A stretch of DNA of 15,492 bases from contig MNJC01000049.1 of NCBI GenBank assembly GCA_001920085.1, forward strand, positions 1-15,492. The letters run 5' to 3'. Made by a program: the position numbers and the translations under genes. Of the stretch, positions 1 to 7,021 are shown piece by piece. The DNA is from Actinobacteria bacterium 13_1_20CM_4_69_9. Lineage in GTDB: Bacteria; Actinomycetota; Thermoleophilia; Gaiellales; Gaiellaceae. Within the stretch, counting starts at the first letter, position 1. Every line of letters starts with the position of its first letter. The notes under the pieces are model-generated. The model saw only the letters and a program-made list of their open reading frames with translations. It did no database searches and was not told where the DNA came from.

Positions 1-945
1 TACCAGTCGGCGTGGCTGCGCCATCACTATGCGCCGGAGTTTCTGTGCTCGCTGCTCAACGCGCAGCCGATGGGCTTCTATCCTCCGGCCACGCTCGTGC
101 GGGACGGACAGCGCCGCGGCGTCGAGACGCGTTCGCCGGACGTGAACATCAGCGCCGCGAAGTGCGCGGTCGAGGACGGAGCCGTCCGCATCGGGCTCGA
201 CTACGTCAACGGTATCGCCGAGGACGACGCACAGGCGGTCGTCGAGGAGCGCGAGCGCGGCGGGACTTTCACGAGCGTGCGCGACCTCGCGCAGCGCACG
301 CAGTTGTCCGAGCACGGCCTCGAGACCCTGATCGTCGCCGGCGCATGCGACTGCTTCGGCATCGAGCGGCGCCGGCTGCTCTGGCAGCTCGGGCTCGTCC
401 CGCGCTCGCAGACCGTCCCCGGCTCCGGTGGGGAGGAGAAGCAGCTCGCGCTCCCGCTCGAGCCGACCGCCGAGACCCCCAACCTGCCCGAGCCGACCGT
501 CTGGGAGCGGATGCTCGCCGACTACCGCACGACGAGCCTCTCCGTCGGCGTCCACCCGCTGCAGCTCCTGCGCGCGCATCTGCCAAAGGGCGTCATCTCG
601 TCGCGCGAGCTCGAGACGGCGCCGAACCGCGCGCAGGTCGCCGTCGCCGGCATGGCCGTCGCGCGCCAGCGTCCGGCCACCGCGAACGGCGTCGTCTTCA
701 TGCTGATCGAGGACGAATTCGGCGCGGTGAACCTGATCGTGCCGCCGACCGTGTACGACCGGCATCGCGCAATCGTCCGAGGTGAGCCCTTGATCCTCGC
801 GCGCGGACGCTTCGAACGGATCGAGCGCAACCAGAACGTGCTCGTGCGCTCACTCGAGACACTCGGTCCGCTCGCCCGGGAGGTCTCGCGCGAGAGCGAG
901 GTAGGCGCCTCGTTGCCCGGCGCCCACCACTTCGGCCACCGATAG
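1..945 (+). CDS. dnaE2: Error-prone DNA polymerase DnaE2 (ImuC), C-terminal part
   Basis: The reading frame is open from base 1 to the TAG at 943 and encodes the last 314 residues of a C-family DNA polymerase III alpha-type protein; the start lies outside the window. The fragment opens with YQSAWLRHHY and then LLNAQPMGFY (residues 19-27), a signature typical of DnaE2 rather than replicative DnaE. A helix-hairpin-helix-like region (about 61-120, containing IGLDYVNGI) is followed by a C-terminal OB-fold region (about 205-290, VVFMLIEDEFGAVNLIV). The protein ends in PGAHHFGHR, close to the usual DnaE2 tail, so the C-terminus looks complete. DnaE2 is a damage-induced translesion polymerase that in actinobacteria works with ImuB and ImuA'; those partners are not visible here. 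No frameshift is seen. Assignment to DnaE2 instead of DnaE1 rests on the QPMGFY motif and the short tail. Confidence 0.93.
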   Translation, partial: YQSAWLRHHYAPEFLCSLLNAQPMGFYPPATLVRDGQRRGVETRSPDVNISAAKCAVEDGAVRIGLDYVNGIAEDDAQAVVEERERGGTFTSVRDLAQRTQLSEHGLETLIVAGACDCFGIERRRLLWQLGLVPRSQTVPGSGGEEKQLALPLEPTAETPNLPEPTVWERMLADYRTTSLSVGVHPLQLLRAHLPKGVISSRELETAPNRAQVAVAGMAVARQRPATANGVVFMLIEDEFGAVNLIVPPTVYDRHRAIVRGEPLILARGRFERIERNQNVLVRSLETLGPLAREVSRESEVGASLPGAHHFGHR

Positions 946-946
946 C

Positions 947-2758
947 TCAGTAGCCCGACGGCTGTGCGCGCTGTTCCGGCGTCGCCTCGTGCTGCCGGTC
1001 GAGGTTGAACGCGCTGTTCACGAGCGCGACATGCGTGAACGCCTGCGGGAAGTTGCCGAGCTGCCGGCGCGACGCCGGATCCCACTCCTCGGCGAGCAGC
1101 CCGAGATCGCTCCGGGTCGACAGCAGCCGCTCGAACAGCTCCTCGGCCTCGTCCAGACGGCCCTGGAGCGCGAAGTTGTCGGCGAGCCAGAACGTGCACG
1201 GCAGGAACGCCCCCTCGCCGGCGGGCAGCCCGTCGACCTGCGCGTGCTCGTCGTCGCCCGCATAGCGATAGACGAAGCCGTCGCGGTAGAGCTCGCGCTC
1301 GATCGCCGCGACCGTCCCGAGCACCGCGCCGTCGTCCGCCGGGAGGAAGCCGACCAACGGAATCACCAGCAGGCTCGCGTCGAGCCGCTTCGAGCCGTAC
1401 GACTGCGTGAAGGAGTTCAGCTCGTGGTCGAACCCGCGCTCGCAGACCTCGCGGTGGATCTCGTCGCGCACCTTGCGCCAGCGCTCGACCGGCCCGGCGC
1501 GGCCGAACTCCTCGACCGCCTTGACACCGCGGTCGAACGCGACCCAGGCCATCACCTTCGAGTGCGTGAAGTGCCGGCGTCCCCCGCGAACCTCCCAGAT
1601 GCCGTCGTCGGGCTCCTTCCACGCGTGCTCGAGGAACCCGAGTAGCCGGCGCTGCAGCGACCAGGCCTCAGGCGAGCGCTCGAGCTCGTGCACCCTGCCC
1701 TGGTGCATCGCGTCGAGCACCTCGCCGAAGACGTCGAGCTGGAACTGCTCGCTCGCGGCGTTGCCCGCACGCACGGGCCGCGAGCCTTCGTAGCCGGGCA
1801 GCCAGTCCAGCGTCATCTCCGTCAGGCGCCGCTCGCCGCCGACGCCGTACATGATCTGCAGCGCCGCAGGGTCACCCGCAGCTGCACGGAGCAGCCACGT
1901 GCGCCATGCGTGCGCCTCCTCGAGGTAGCCGGCGTTGATGAACGCGAGCAGCACGAGTGTCGCATCGCGCAGCCAGCAGAAGCGGTAGTCCCAGTTGCGC
2001 TCGCCGCCGATCTTCTCCGGCAGCGACGTCGTCGGCGCCGCGACGATGCCGCCGGTCGGCGCATAGGTCAACGCCTTCAGCACGATCAGCGACTCGTGCA
2101 CGGCCTGCTTCCACGTGCCGTCGTACTCGCAGGCGCCGACCCAGCTCGTCCAGTAGTCGACGGTGTCCTGCAACGCCTGCTCGGCGTCGATCCGCTCCGG
2201 TAGCTCTTCGTTCGACGGATACCACGTCAACGTGAACGGCACACGCTCGCCTTCGCGGACGGTGAACTCGCCGATCGTGCGCATGTTCTCGCCGCGATGC
2301 TCGACGGCGCTGCGGAAGCAGAGACCGTCGGGGCCCGCGACCGCGACGCGAGTGTCGTCGTCCATGCGGCGCACCCACGGCAGCGTGGAGCCGTAGTCGT
2401 AACGGATCACGAGCTCGGAATCGAACTCGACCTCGCCGGCCAGGCCTTCGACGATGCGCACGATGTCGGGCGCCTTTCCGCGCGGAGGCATGAAGTCGAT
2501 CACCCGCGCCTTGCCGCCGTCCGTCTCCCACTCGGTTTCGAGCACGAGCGTGTTCTCGCGATAGCGGCGACCAGGCGACCAGGCGTCACTACGCGGCGCG
2601 ATCAGCCAGCGTCCATGATCGGTCGTCCCGAGCAGTGCGGCGAAGCAGGCGCCCGAGTCGAAGCGCGGGAAGCAGGCCCAGTCGATCGAGCCGTCGCGGC
2701 CGACGAGCGCTGCCGTCTGCAGGTCGCCGATCAGCCCGTAGTCCTCGATACGCGCCAT
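947..2758 (-). CDS. Glycoside hydrolase family 15 protein (trehalase/glucoamylase type)
   Basis: A 603-residue protein beginning MARIEDYGLIGDLQTAALV, the usual opening of bacterial GH15 enzymes. The N-terminal beta-sandwich domain (about 1-200) is followed by the (alpha/alpha)6 barrel. Diagnostic motifs are GERNWDYRFCWLRDA (252-266), DGIWEVRG (385-392, E389 the likely general acid) and LLAEEWDP through LGNFPQAFTHVALVNSA (554-583, with E557/E558 holding the likely general base). GH15 enzymes remove glucose from alpha-glucosides; many actinobacterial members act on trehalose, so substrate cannot be fixed from sequence. No signal peptide is seen, so it is probably cytoplasmic. The ATG was chosen because it matches the family N-terminus and overlaps the preceding stop by one base (TGATG), although the frame stays open upstream. 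It is the last gene of a three-gene operon, and its stop lies one base from the convergent dnaE2 stop. Confidence 0.92.
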   Translation of the reverse strand: MARIEDYGLIGDLQTAALVGRDGSIDWACFPRFDSGACFAALLGTTDHGRWLIAPRSDAWSPGRRYRENTLVLETEWETDGGKARVIDFMPPRGKAPDIVRIVEGLAGEVEFDSELVIRYDYGSTLPWVRRMDDDTRVAVAGPDGLCFRSAVEHRGENMRTIGEFTVREGERVPFTLTWYPSNEELPERIDAEQALQDTVDYWTSWVGACEYDGTWKQAVHESLIVLKALTYAPTGGIVAAPTTSLPEKIGGERNWDYRFCWLRDATLVLLAFINAGYLEEAHAWRTWLLRAAAGDPAALQIMYGVGGERRLTEMTLDWLPGYEGSRPVRAGNAASEQFQLDVFGEVLDAMHQGRVHELERSPEAWSLQRRLLGFLEHAWKEPDDGIWEVRGGRRHFTHSKVMAWVAFDRGVKAVEEFGRAGPVERWRKVRDEIHREVCERGFDHELNSFTQSYGSKRLDASLLVIPLVGFLPADDGAVLGTVAAIERELYRDGFVYRYAGDDEHAQVDGLPAGEGAFLPCTFWLADNFALQGRLDEAEELFERLLSTRSDLGLLAEEWDPASRRQLGNFPQAFTHVALVNSAFNLDRQHEATPEQRAQPSGY

Positions 2759-3072
2759 CAGCGGTCTTCGATCTCGAGCGCGAAGCGGCGAAATCGCTTG
2801 AGCACGGCGCGGTTGAACGCGGCCGCGTACTCGTCCGCCGCGTCGTCGTCGAGCGTCGAGGCATAGTTGTGGCGCAGGTCGGCGAGCACCTCGGTCCCCG
2901 TTTCGACGAGGTCGACGTAGTCGCCGTAGCGCTCCTCCGCCTTGTCGCGGTCGGCCCTCGTGTATGAGCGCTCCGCCGCGATGCAGTCCTCGATCAGGCC
3001 GCGGTTCTCGCGCTGGAAGAGGTCGAGCTGCCGCTCGATCAGCTCGGCGAAGCGTGCGCGCCGCAGCCTCAC
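2758..3072 (-). CDS. Small helical protein of unknown function, between glycosyltransferase and GH15
   Basis: A 104-residue, highly charged protein that I do not recognise as a named family. It looks fully alpha-helical, with no signal peptide and no membrane segment; a first helix (about 5-35, FAELIERQLDLFQRENRGLI) and a later stretch (36-70) have coiled-coil-like spacing. The GTG start overlaps the stop of the upstream glycosyltransferase by four bases (GTGA), and a GAGGAA ribosome-binding site lies five bases before it (3078-3083). Its stop overlaps the GH15 start by one base. Such tight packing argues that it is a real gene co-translated with both neighbours, possibly a partner or regulator of one of them, but the role is unknown. 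The frame is open much further upstream, but that part is antisense-like shadow across the glycosyltransferase gene. Confidence 0.78.
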   Translation of the reverse strand: MRLRRARFAELIERQLDLFQRENRGLIEDCIAAERSYTRADRDKAEERYGDYVDLVETGTEVLADLRHNYASTLDDDAADEYAAAFNRAVLKRFRRFALEIEDR

Positions 3073-4115
3073 GCCAGTTCCTCGTAGACGGCGAGGTGGG
3101 CGACGGCTGCGGCGTCCCACGTGAGCGTCTCCCGCGCGCGCCGAGCACCGGCGCGGGCTGCGGCGAGCTGCGCCGGATCGCGGAGCAGCTCGCGCGCTGC
3201 CGCCGTGAGCGCCTCGACGTCCCCCGCCGGGACAACTCGTCCGGCGCCGAACTGCCGAACCGGTTCGGCGATGCCGCCGACGTCGTACGCGACGGCCGGC
3301 ACGCCGGCGCCGAGCGCTTGCAGCAGGGCGCCGCTCTGGTCGAGCTCCGGGCGATACGGGAAGAGGGCGACGGTGGCCTCGCCGAGCGCACGCTCCACCT
3401 CGCGTTGGGCCAGGTAGCCGAGGCGCCACTCGGCGACGTTCCCCGCCTGCTCGCGGTAGCCGTTCACCGGCTCGAGCGGGTCGCCGGCGACGAGCAGGCG
3501 CGCGCCGTCGATCCGCTTCGCCACGGTGATGGCGTCGCCGAGGCCCTTGTAGGGCCGGATCGTGCCGAGGCAGAGCAGCGTGTGCCCGTCGTCGGCACGT
3601 GGGGGGTCGCTCGGGAACGCCGGATGGGGGATGACAACAGCTTCGACGCCGAGCTCCGCGAGCCGTTCGCGTCCCTGCGCGCTGTGGACGACCACGCGGT
3701 CGAACCGCGACAGGAGGGTGCGCCACAGGCCGAGCTTGCGCGCCGTGCGTCGGGGCAGGAGGTCATGGGCCGTGAAGACGGTCGGCACCCGACTCCGCAG
3801 GAGAAAGCGGTCGAGCTCCGGTGCGGCGAGCCATTGGAAGTGGAGGACGTCGGGCCGCCGCCGGAGCAGCCCGAGCATGCCCGGCCCGTGCTCGACCGCC
3901 TTGACCGGGATGCGCAGGCGCGACCGGCGAAAGACCCGCGCCGAGAGCGGGTAGAACGGCTCGCTCCGCACGTAGCCGGCCGGCTGCGGCGTCTCGCCGA
4001 AGCGAAAGCGCGACGTGACGAGCTCGACGTCGGCGCCGGCTCGCGCGAGTGCGGACGCGAGCTCGTGGTCGTAGGCGGGCGTGAAGGCAGGGGGATCCGC
4101 AAGCGCGACGCGCAT
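3069..4115 (-). CDS. Glycosyltransferase family 4 (GT-B fold)
   Basis: A 348-residue GT-B glycosyltransferase. The N-terminal Rossmann domain begins MRVALADPPAFTPAYDHELA and includes DVLHFQWLAAPE (89-100) and VFTAHDLLPR (113-122). The C-terminal nucleotide-sugar domain has LCLGTIRPYKGLGDAI (181-196), ARLLVAGDP (205-213), and the donor-site segment LFPYRPELDQSGALLQALGAGVPAVA (251-276) with the E/D and SGALLQALG residues typical of GT4. It would transfer a sugar from a nucleotide-activated donor to an unknown acceptor, in the cytoplasm or at the inner membrane face. It heads the operon with the 104-residue protein and the GH15 gene. The ATG is the family-consistent start; there is no Shine-Dalgarno sequence, but a TACTGT box lies seven bases upstream, which fits a leaderless transcript. 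The open frame continuing upstream overlaps the divergent gene and is judged non-coding. Confidence 0.9.
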   Translation of the reverse strand: MRVALADPPAFTPAYDHELASALARAGADVELVTSRFRFGETPQPAGYVRSEPFYPLSARVFRRSRLRIPVKAVEHGPGMLGLLRRRPDVLHFQWLAAPELDRFLLRSRVPTVFTAHDLLPRRTARKLGLWRTLLSRFDRVVVHSAQGRERLAELGVEAVVIPHPAFPSDPPRADDGHTLLCLGTIRPYKGLGDAITVAKRIDGARLLVAGDPLEPVNGYREQAGNVAEWRLGYLAQREVERALGEATVALFPYRPELDQSGALLQALGAGVPAVAYDVGGIAEPVRQFGAGRVVPAGDVEALTAAARELLRDPAQLAAARAGARRARETLTWDAAAVAHLAVYEELA

Positions 4116-4121
4116 GCGCAG

Positions 4122-4128
4122 TACAGTA
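4122..4128. promoter_or_regulatory. Near-symmetric -10 box between the glycosyltransferase and EEP genes
   Basis: TACAGTA reads as TACAGT on the plus strand and TACTGT on the minus strand, both TANNNT. On the minus strand seven bases separate it from the glycosyltransferase ATG (4115), which fits a leaderless promoter. On the plus strand a transcript would begin near 4134, downstream of the first in-frame ATG of the EEP gene. No clear -35 elements are seen. Confidence 0.4.
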
Positions 4129-4818
4129 GAGCGCCTGCTCGTCCGGACCTGGAACATCTTCCACGGCAACACGATGCCGCGGGGCCGGAAGGCGTACACG
4201 GAGGAGCTGGTGCGGCTCGCCACCGCCGACGCGTGCCGCTGCTCGGCGAGCTTGCGCGCGCGCTGAGCGAGCTCGACTCGCGCCGCTTCCGCTCGGTCGT
4301 GACGGGTCAAGCGAATGCGGTGCTCCTCGCTCCGGACCTGACCGTCGTCGAGCACCGAAGGGTCGTGCTGAACCCGTTCCGCTTCCGGCGCGCGCAGGCG
4401 CACACCCTCGGGCTGTCCCTCCGCGACCGGATCTACTGGGCGAAGGAACGGCGCGTATGCCAGGTGCTGCGCCTCCGTCGTCGCGACCGAACGCTCGTCG
4501 TCGCCAACCTGCACGCGACCGGACACCGGTTCGACAAGCGCATCCCCGACGCCGAGCTCCTTCGCGCCGCCGTCTTCGTCGACGGCTTCGCGTTGCCCGA
4601 CGAGCCGATCCTGCTCTGCGGCGACTTCAATCTCAGCCTCCGCAATTCCCGTACGCTCCTCGACCTCATGACCGAGGAGTGGGGCTTTTCCGGCGCGACG
4701 CCGACGGGGATCGACCACGTCCTCGCGCGCGGCTTGCGCGCGGGGCCTCCGCACGTCTGGCCCGTCGTCCGGCGCACGCGCGACGGACGAGTTCTCTCCG
4801 ACCACCCGCCGGTCGAGC

Positions 4819-4824
4819 GGGAGG
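4819..4824 (+). promoter_or_regulatory. Ribosome-binding site that decides the GTG start of the class V aminotransferase
   Basis: GGGAGG lies four bases before the GTG at 4829. The frame of the downstream gene is open for several hundred bases further upstream, so this site together with the GTGA overlap is what fixes the start. Confidence 0.7.
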
Positions 4825-4828
4825 TCGA

Positions 4829-5911
4829 GTGACGCACGAGGAGGCGCGCGGCCTCTTTCCCGTGCTCGAGCGGTACGCCTACCTGAACGCCGGCACGCTC
4901 GGCCCGCTCGCGCGGCCGACGCTCGACGCGATGGACGAGCGCGCCCGCTACGACCAGGAGCAGGGACGCGGTGGCCGTGCGTGGTTCGAGAGCATGCTCG
5001 AGCTGCGCACGCGCGTCCGGCAGAAGGTCGCGAGCCTGATCTCCGCCGCGCCCGAGTCGCTCGCGTTGACGAGCTCCACGACGGACGGCTGCAACATCGT
5101 GGTCGCGGGCCTCGGTCTCCGGCCCGGCGACGAGGTCGTGACGACGAACTCGGAGCACCCCGGACTGCTGCTGCCCCTCGCGGTGTCGGGGGCAACGGTA
5201 CGCGTCGCGGACGTCGCGAACCGACCGGTGGCCGAGGCGGGGGAGCGGATCATGTCGCTCGTCGGCCCGAAGACGAAGCTGCTCGCCCTGTCGCACGTGC
5301 TCTGGACGACGGGGCAGGTGATGCCGGTGCAGCAGCTGAAGCGCGAGACCCGGCTGCCGGTGCTCGTGGACGGCGCGCAGTCGGTCGGAGCGATGCCTGT
5401 CGACGTGGGCGAGGCCGACTACTACACCGTCTCGGGGCAGAAGTGGCTGTGCGGGCCGGAGCCGTTGGGAGCGCTCTACATGCGCGACCCGGAGAGCCTG
5501 CGTGTCGCGTTCCCCTCGTATTGGGCGCAGGCGGGCATCGAGCCGGACGGGACTTTCGTTCCACGCGACAATGCCGAGCGCTTCGACACGGGCTGGATCG
5601 CGACCCCCATGCTCGCCGGCTGGGAAGCCGCGCTCGACGTACGGCCGGACTGGTCCTTCGAGCGCGCCGCGGAGATCACCGAGCATTGCCGACGCACACT
5701 CGCCGGATCGTTCGAGGTGGCCGGCGAGCCGGGCCAGGGCACCCTGGTCTCGTTCGTGCCTCGCGGCGATCCCGCCGAGACGGCCGCCGAGCTCTATGCG
5801 AGCGGCGTCGTTGTGCGCGACCTGCCGGGCACCGGTTGGGTGCGCGCGTCGTGCGGCTGGTGGACGAACGAGGACGACATCGAACGCCTCGTTGTAGGGA
5901 TCCGTGCGTAG
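4829..5911 (+). CDS. Class V aminotransferase-fold PLP enzyme (cysteine desulfurase / isopenicillin-N-epimerase-like)
   Basis: A 360-residue fold-type I PLP enzyme. Visible hallmarks are LNAGTLGPL (19-27), the TSSTTDGCNIV cofactor loop (81-91), SEHPG (108-112), the SHVLW segment (155-159), VDGAQSVGAMPVDV (180-193, with D181 contacting the pyridine nitrogen and Q184), and YYTVSGQKWLCGPEPLGALY (198-217), where K205 forms the Schiff base. The C-terminal domain ends with VRASCGWWTNEDDIERLV. Members include cysteine desulfurases, EgtE-like C-S lyases and isopenicillin N epimerases; no SufS/IscS cysteine loop is evident, so the substrate stays open. Start: GTG overlapping the preceding stop (GTGA), with GGGAGG four bases before. 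It follows the broken EEP gene and ends 48 bases before a convergent gene, with no clear terminator between. Confidence 0.9.
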   Translation: MTHEEARGLFPVLERYAYLNAGTLGPLARPTLDAMDERARYDQEQGRGGRAWFESMLELRTRVRQKVASLISAAPESLALTSSTTDGCNIVVAGLGLRPGDEVVTTNSEHPGLLLPLAVSGATVRVADVANRPVAEAGERIMSLVGPKTKLLALSHVLWTTGQVMPVQQLKRETRLPVLVDGAQSVGAMPVDVGEADYYTVSGQKWLCGPEPLGALYMRDPESLRVAFPSYWAQAGIEPDGTFVPRDNAERFDTGWIATPMLAGWEAALDVRPDWSFERAAEITEHCRRTLAGSFEVAGEPGQGTLVSFVPRGDPAETAAELYASGVVVRDLPGTGWVRASCGWWTNEDDIERLVVGIRA

Positions 5912-5959
5912 CCGCCCACCAACCGCACCGCGCAGGTCATGCGCTCGGTTCCATCCGCA

Positions 5960-6688
5960 TCAGACGCCGCGCTCGATTGTCTCCAGCTGAATGTCCTCGC
6001 TCGGGCCGGTGATCGACTTCGCCTCGATCAACCCGACGCCGGGCGCGTAGAACTTGTTCTCGTTCTTGGGCTCCAGCAGCGAGTAGTCCTTCGTCTGCAG
6101 GACGTTGCCGGAGTAGCTGCCGAACGGAACGGACCGTGACGCCGTGACGCTGAGCACCTGAGCGGCGTCCTGGGCCGCCCCTGGAGCGTTTTCCTGGCAG
6201 TAGCCGTCGCCGGGTTGCGGCGACGCTTCCATGATGTACCCGGGCTGCGCTCCGTCAACGCCTGCGGTCCAGGAGCCGTCGTGTGTTCCTGCGGGGAGTT
6301 GGGTCGCCAACTCGCCGAAGTACCAGACGTTTCCCGCGTCGTCCTGGGCGTACCAGTCGAGGGTGTCCTCGGTGAGGACGTTCGACTCGAAGACCTGGTC
6401 GCGTACCTCGACGGTCGTGACGCCGTCGATCGTCGGCGTGCTTCGAGTGACCGTGACGATGTCGACGACGGGCGTCTTCTGGACGGAGCCCGTGTACGTG
6501 AACCGCGTCCTCGGGGCGAGCGGTAAGTATTTGTTGTCGATCGTCGTGGGCCTGTGGAAGTTCCCCGCGCTGAACGCCGGGCACTGAACCGGCGGTCTCG
6601 AGCCGGGCCCGCTTGCTGCGACGCCTTGCGCGAGAACAAGCGCCGACGTCACTGCAACGAGCGCTCCGCCGACTGCAAGAGCTCTCAT
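5960..6688 (-). CDS. Secreted protein of unknown function, conserved type
   Basis: A 242-residue protein with a clear Sec signal peptide (MRALAVGGALVAVTSALVLA, then QGVAASG, cleavage likely near residue 25). The mature part is rich in beta-forming residues: NKYLPLAPRTRFTYTG (52-67), VEVRDQVFESNVLTEDTLDWYAQDDAGNVWYFGE (93-126), DGSWTAGVDGAQPGYIMEA (137-155), GDGYCQENAPGAAQDAAQVLS (160-180) and NKFYAPGVGLIEAK (211-224). I recall similar uncharacterised exported proteins in actinobacteria, with the same NKYLPL, DWYAQD..GNVWYFGE and YAPGVGL blocks, but know no function. Two cysteines (C36, C164) could form a disulfide outside the membrane. The ATG start is supported by AAGGAGGG four bases upstream, and a TAAGGT box at 6719-6724 could be its -10. 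It appears to be a single-gene unit converging on the aminotransferase. Confidence 0.88.
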   Translation of the reverse strand: MRALAVGGALVAVTSALVLAQGVAASGPGSRPPVQCPAFSAGNFHRPTTIDNKYLPLAPRTRFTYTGSVQKTPVVDIVTVTRSTPTIDGVTTVEVRDQVFESNVLTEDTLDWYAQDDAGNVWYFGELATQLPAGTHDGSWTAGVDGAQPGYIMEASPQPGDGYCQENAPGAAQDAAQVLSVTASRSVPFGSYSGNVLQTKDYSLLEPKNENKFYAPGVGLIEAKSITGPSEDIQLETIERGV

Positions 6689-6692
6689 CTGT

Positions 6693-6700
6693 CCCTCCTT
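6693..6700 (-). promoter_or_regulatory. Strong ribosome-binding site of the secreted-protein gene
   Basis: On the minus strand AAGGAGGG stands four bases before the ATG at 6688. It is one of the best Shine-Dalgarno sequences in the window, where most starts lack one. Confidence 0.7.
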
Positions 6701-6718
6701 TGCTCCGAAACGCGGGAG

Positions 6719-6724
6719 ACCTTA
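6719..6724 (-). promoter_or_regulatory. Possible -10 box of the secreted-protein gene
   Basis: TAAGGT on the minus strand fits the TANNNT pattern and would give a leader of roughly 25 bases carrying the strong Shine-Dalgarno sequence. No convincing -35 is seen. The rest of the gap 6689-6778 holds nothing I can identify. Confidence 0.25.
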
Positions 6725-6778
6725 ACGCCCCGATGATGAGGGGACGATGAGAGCGAAGACCCCGGCCTGCGCGCGGCC

Positions 6779-7012
6779 TCAGTCGCAGCTGACGTAGCCG
6801 ACGGTGTGCGAGAGCTGCTCGCCGAAGACCGTGTTCTCGTTGCGCAGGATCTGGCGCGTCGTCTCGTGCGCGCTGGGAGGCACCGGCAGCGCTCGGACGA
6901 TGCGCTCGTTCTCGGCGACGTAGTCCTCGCGGTCGGGACCGCGGAAGAAGCGGACCAGCAGGACGGCGCAGACGGCGGCGGCGAGCACGCCGATCGCGAC
7001 GCCGCGCGTCAC
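6779..7012 (-). CDS. Small single-pass membrane protein of unknown function
   Basis: A 77-residue protein with one N-terminal hydrophobic helix (about residues 4-23, VAIGVLAAAVCAVLLVRFF) followed by a charged, proline-containing tail (REDYVAENERIVRALPVPP) and a C-terminal segment ending VGYVSCD. It is probably anchored in the membrane with the tail outside, or it is an uncleaved exported protein; two cysteines, C15 in the helix and C76 near the end, are present. I do not recognise the family. The GTG start at 7012 lies 9 bases after the stop of the VOC-protein gene with no Shine-Dalgarno sequence, so it is probably translated from the same transcript. Its short length lowers confidence, but the clean hydrophobic helix and tight spacing argue for a real gene. 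Confidence 0.65.
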   Translation of the reverse strand: MTRGVAIGVLAAAVCAVLLVRFFRGPDREDYVAENERIVRALPVPPSAHETTRQILRNENTVFGEQLSHTVGYVSCD

Positions 7013-7021
7013 TGTCGCGTC

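Larger units (their letters stand above)
4114..4832 (+). pseudogene. Endonuclease/exonuclease/phosphatase-family gene, disrupted by an internal deletion and frameshift
   Basis: Two frames together encode one EEP-fold protein. The N-terminal part is in frame 1 (from about 4114) and reads LLVRTWNIFHGNTMPRGR then YTEELVRLATAD, ending about 4230. The rest is in frame 3, from about 4233 (VPLLGELARALSELD) to the TGA at 4830, with NLHATGH (from 4506), CGDFN (from 4617), TGIDHVLARG and LSDHPP (from 4794). These are the catalytic Asn, His, Asp/Asn and SDH motifs of Mg-dependent phosphoesterases. Family members normally carry about 40 residues between the two parts, including the metal-binding LQE motif; those are absent and the frame changes. 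Frame 1 stops at 4264. The locus therefore looks broken, unless this is an assembly error. A fragment from GTG 4233 could be translated but would lack the first two catalytic motifs. The downstream gene overlaps the stop by GTGA. Confidence 0.75.

Noticed and set aside
2964..4832. A 622-codon plus-strand open frame covering the minus-strand glycosyltransferase
   Set aside because: Only its last part (from about 4233) resembles a protein (EEP fold). The rest is a low-complexity Arg/Ala/Glu-rich translation opposite a gene with clear GT4 motifs, a usual GC-rich shadow.
3069..5195. A 708-codon extension of the glycosyltransferase upstream of 4115
   Set aside because: The extra N-terminal part is Arg-rich and without motifs, lies antisense to the EEP and aminotransferase genes, and the ATG at 4115 matches the normal GT4 start.
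4829..5911. Aminotransferase as a true cysteine desulfurase of the Suf/Isc system
   Set aside because: No suf or isc partner genes are adjacent and no recognisable catalytic cysteine loop is seen; the general class V assignment is safer.
6689..6778. A terminator or small RNA in the 90-base gap
   Set aside because: Only a four-pair GGCC/GGCC stem without a T-tract is visible; nothing supports an RNA gene.
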